Assembly: GCF_021556485.1 (NCBI RefSeq)
Contig: NZ_JAKGBW010000006.1
Location: 62,001-126,000 of the forward strand
Direction: 5' to 3'
Length of the DNA: 64,000 nt
DNA from: Oceanobacillus alkalisoli
Lineage (GTDB): Bacteria > Bacillota > Bacilli > Bacillales > Amphibacillaceae
Program-made: the position numbers and the translations under genes
The notes under the pieces: generated by a model
Told to the model about the DNA's origin: nothing
Database searches by the model: none
What the model saw: only the letters and a program-made list of their open reading frames with translations
In this document: in pieces, positions 63,019 to 64,000 of the stretch
Layout of the letters: the number at the start of each line of letters is the position of its first letter
Numbering within the stretch: position 1 is the first letter of the stretch

Positions 63019-63057
63019 ATCGCATGGCTTCAAGTCCATGTCTTAAATCCATGCGAT
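63019..63057. terminator. Bidirectional terminator between convergent genes
   Basis: ATCGCATGG (63019-63027) pairs with CCATGCGAT (63049-63057); A-run on the left side and TCCCC on the right. It separates the rightward GlcD-like gene from the leftward amidohydrolase. Confidence 0.75.
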
Positions 63058-63064
63058 TCCCCTC

Positions 63065-64000
63065 TTAATTTTCCTCAAAATAACTACACACCACATGCCC
63101 CACAGCTTTTGCTGCAACGAGGATTGCATCTTCATCAATATCAAATTTTGGATGGTGGTTGAAATATGGTTCTTTTACCCCTTTTGGCGTACAGCCGATA
63201 AAGAAATAGCAACCAGGGATTTTCTCAAGATAATAAGCAAAATCCTCAGACGGCGCTAATGGCGGGTATTCTTTCACTTCTTTAATATCCTTGTCATCTA
63301 CTGCCTTTAATGCTTCTGCAACAAATGTCGTAAAGCCTGGATCATTGTAAAGTGGCGGATAATCCGGCTTATACTCCAGCGTACATCCCACACCAAATTC
63401 CACTTCAATTCCATCCGTGATCCGCTTCATTCCCCGGGCAATGACTTCCTCGGTCTCGTCGCTCATATAGCGAATATCGCCTTCAATTTCGATGCTGTCT
63501 TTAATGACGTTAAATGTCCCTTTCCCGTCGAAAGAACCAATTGTAATGACACCAACATCCATCGGGTTGATTCTCCGGCTGACGATCGTTTGAACAGCAG
63601 TTACAAAATGCGCACCTGCAACAATTGAGTCATTCGCTTTATGCGGGGAGGAACCATGGCCGCCTTGACCTTGAATTTTCAATTTGAAATACGATCTGCC
63701 ATTAAAAGAATAACCGCTATGATACCCGACAACTCCTGCTTCATCGAGCGGTAAAATATGAATGCCGAAGATTGCATCTAAATCAGCCAATTTACCTGAT
63801 TGCACGATACTTTTCGCCCCACCAGGCGGTAGTTCTTCTGCATGCTGATGGATTATTTTTATTGTACCGTTCAACTCATCTTTCAATTCAATCAAGCAAT
63901 CCGCAAGCACGAGCATATATGCCGTATGAGCATCGTGACCACAAGCATGCATGACACCTTCATTTTTCGATTTGAACGGTACGTCCGCTTCTTCTGTAAT
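63065..64000 (-). CDS. M20 family amidohydrolase (N-acyl-amino-acid / hippurate hydrolase type), partial
   Basis: The 5' part lies beyond the window; at least 311 codons are present. M-H-A-C-G-H-D-A-H-T metal motif, E-E-L-P-P-G-G-A with the catalytic Glu before it, a dimerisation domain (G-Q-G-G-H-G-S-S-P-H) and C-terminal P-S-E-D-F-A-Y-Y. It hydrolyses acylated or aryl-acylated amino acids in the cytoplasm. The frame continues upstream of the first visible Met without a stop, so the start is off the edge. Confidence 0.9.
   Translation of the reverse strand: MTEEADVPFKSKNEGVMHACGHDAHTAYMLVLADCLIELKDELNGTIKIIHQHAEELPPGGAKSIVQSGKLADLDAIFGIHILPLDEAGVVGYHSGYSFNGRSYFKLKIQGQGGHGSSPHKANDSIVAGAHFVTAVQTIVSRRINPMDVGVITIGSFDGKGTFNVIKDSIEIEGDIRYMSDETEEVIARGMKRITDGIEVEFGVGCTLEYKPDYPPLYNDPGFTTFVAEALKAVDDKDIKEVKEYPPLAPSEDFAYYLEKIPGCYFFIGCTPKGVKEPYFNHHPKFDIDEDAILVAAKAVGHVVCSYFEEN

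Overview
The window reads as chromosome of a low-GC, spore-forming member of the Bacillaceae. It has a gerA-type germinant receptor operon. Its moxR, DUF58, transglutaminase and guaA genes stand in the same order as yeaC-yeaD-yebA-guaA of Bacillus subtilis. Genes mostly begin with AGGAGG-like ribosome binding sites. No rRNA, tRNA or CRISPR array was seen. Function calls rest on motif and family recognition without a database search.

Layout. (1) 1-8.0 kb: a germinant receptor operon, an internal fragment of an IS66 transposase, a TetR regulator with two operators divergent from a membrane-protein pair, and a membrane acyltransferase. (2) 8.0-16.2 kb: a BceRS-BceAB antimicrobial-peptide sensing and resistance module. 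It lies between two direct copies of a ~340-nt structured, RNA-like element, the second of which belongs to a decayed Tn916-type integration module (broken orf8, xis, frameshifted int). (3) 16.26-51.87 kb: a ~35.6-kb Tn916/Tn5801-family integrative and conjugative element (ICE) in the 3' end of guaA, bounded by 11-bp direct repeats with one mismatch. On the minus strand it runs from HelP-like orf23/orf22 through tcpA (orf21, split by a group II intron), oriT, relaxase, orf19, ardA and orf17-orf13 to the sigma-like orf7, orf8, xis and int. (4) 51.86-64 kb: a guaA lacking its glutaminase domain, the yebA-yeaD-yeaC operon, an amidase, an AbrB-like protein, sfsA, a metallo-beta-lactamase-fold hydrolase, a GlcD-like oxidase and a partial M20 amidohydrolase.

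The ICE carries no recognisable tet(M). Three cargo sites hold candidate defence or unknown genes. Between orf13 and orf7 are a 1907-residue nuclease-STAND protein (Avs-like), an unrecognised two-gene module, and an MFS/SnoaL/TetR cassette. At the guaA end is an FRG-domain gene next to a HEPN-motif gene. A single unknown gene sits between orf19 and ardA. Copies or relics of the orf8/RNA-like segment bracket two cargo blocks, and a ~48-bp imperfect direct repeat brackets the FRG-HEPN block, so homologous recombination at these repeats is a plausible route of cargo exchange. ArdA would blunt host restriction on entry.
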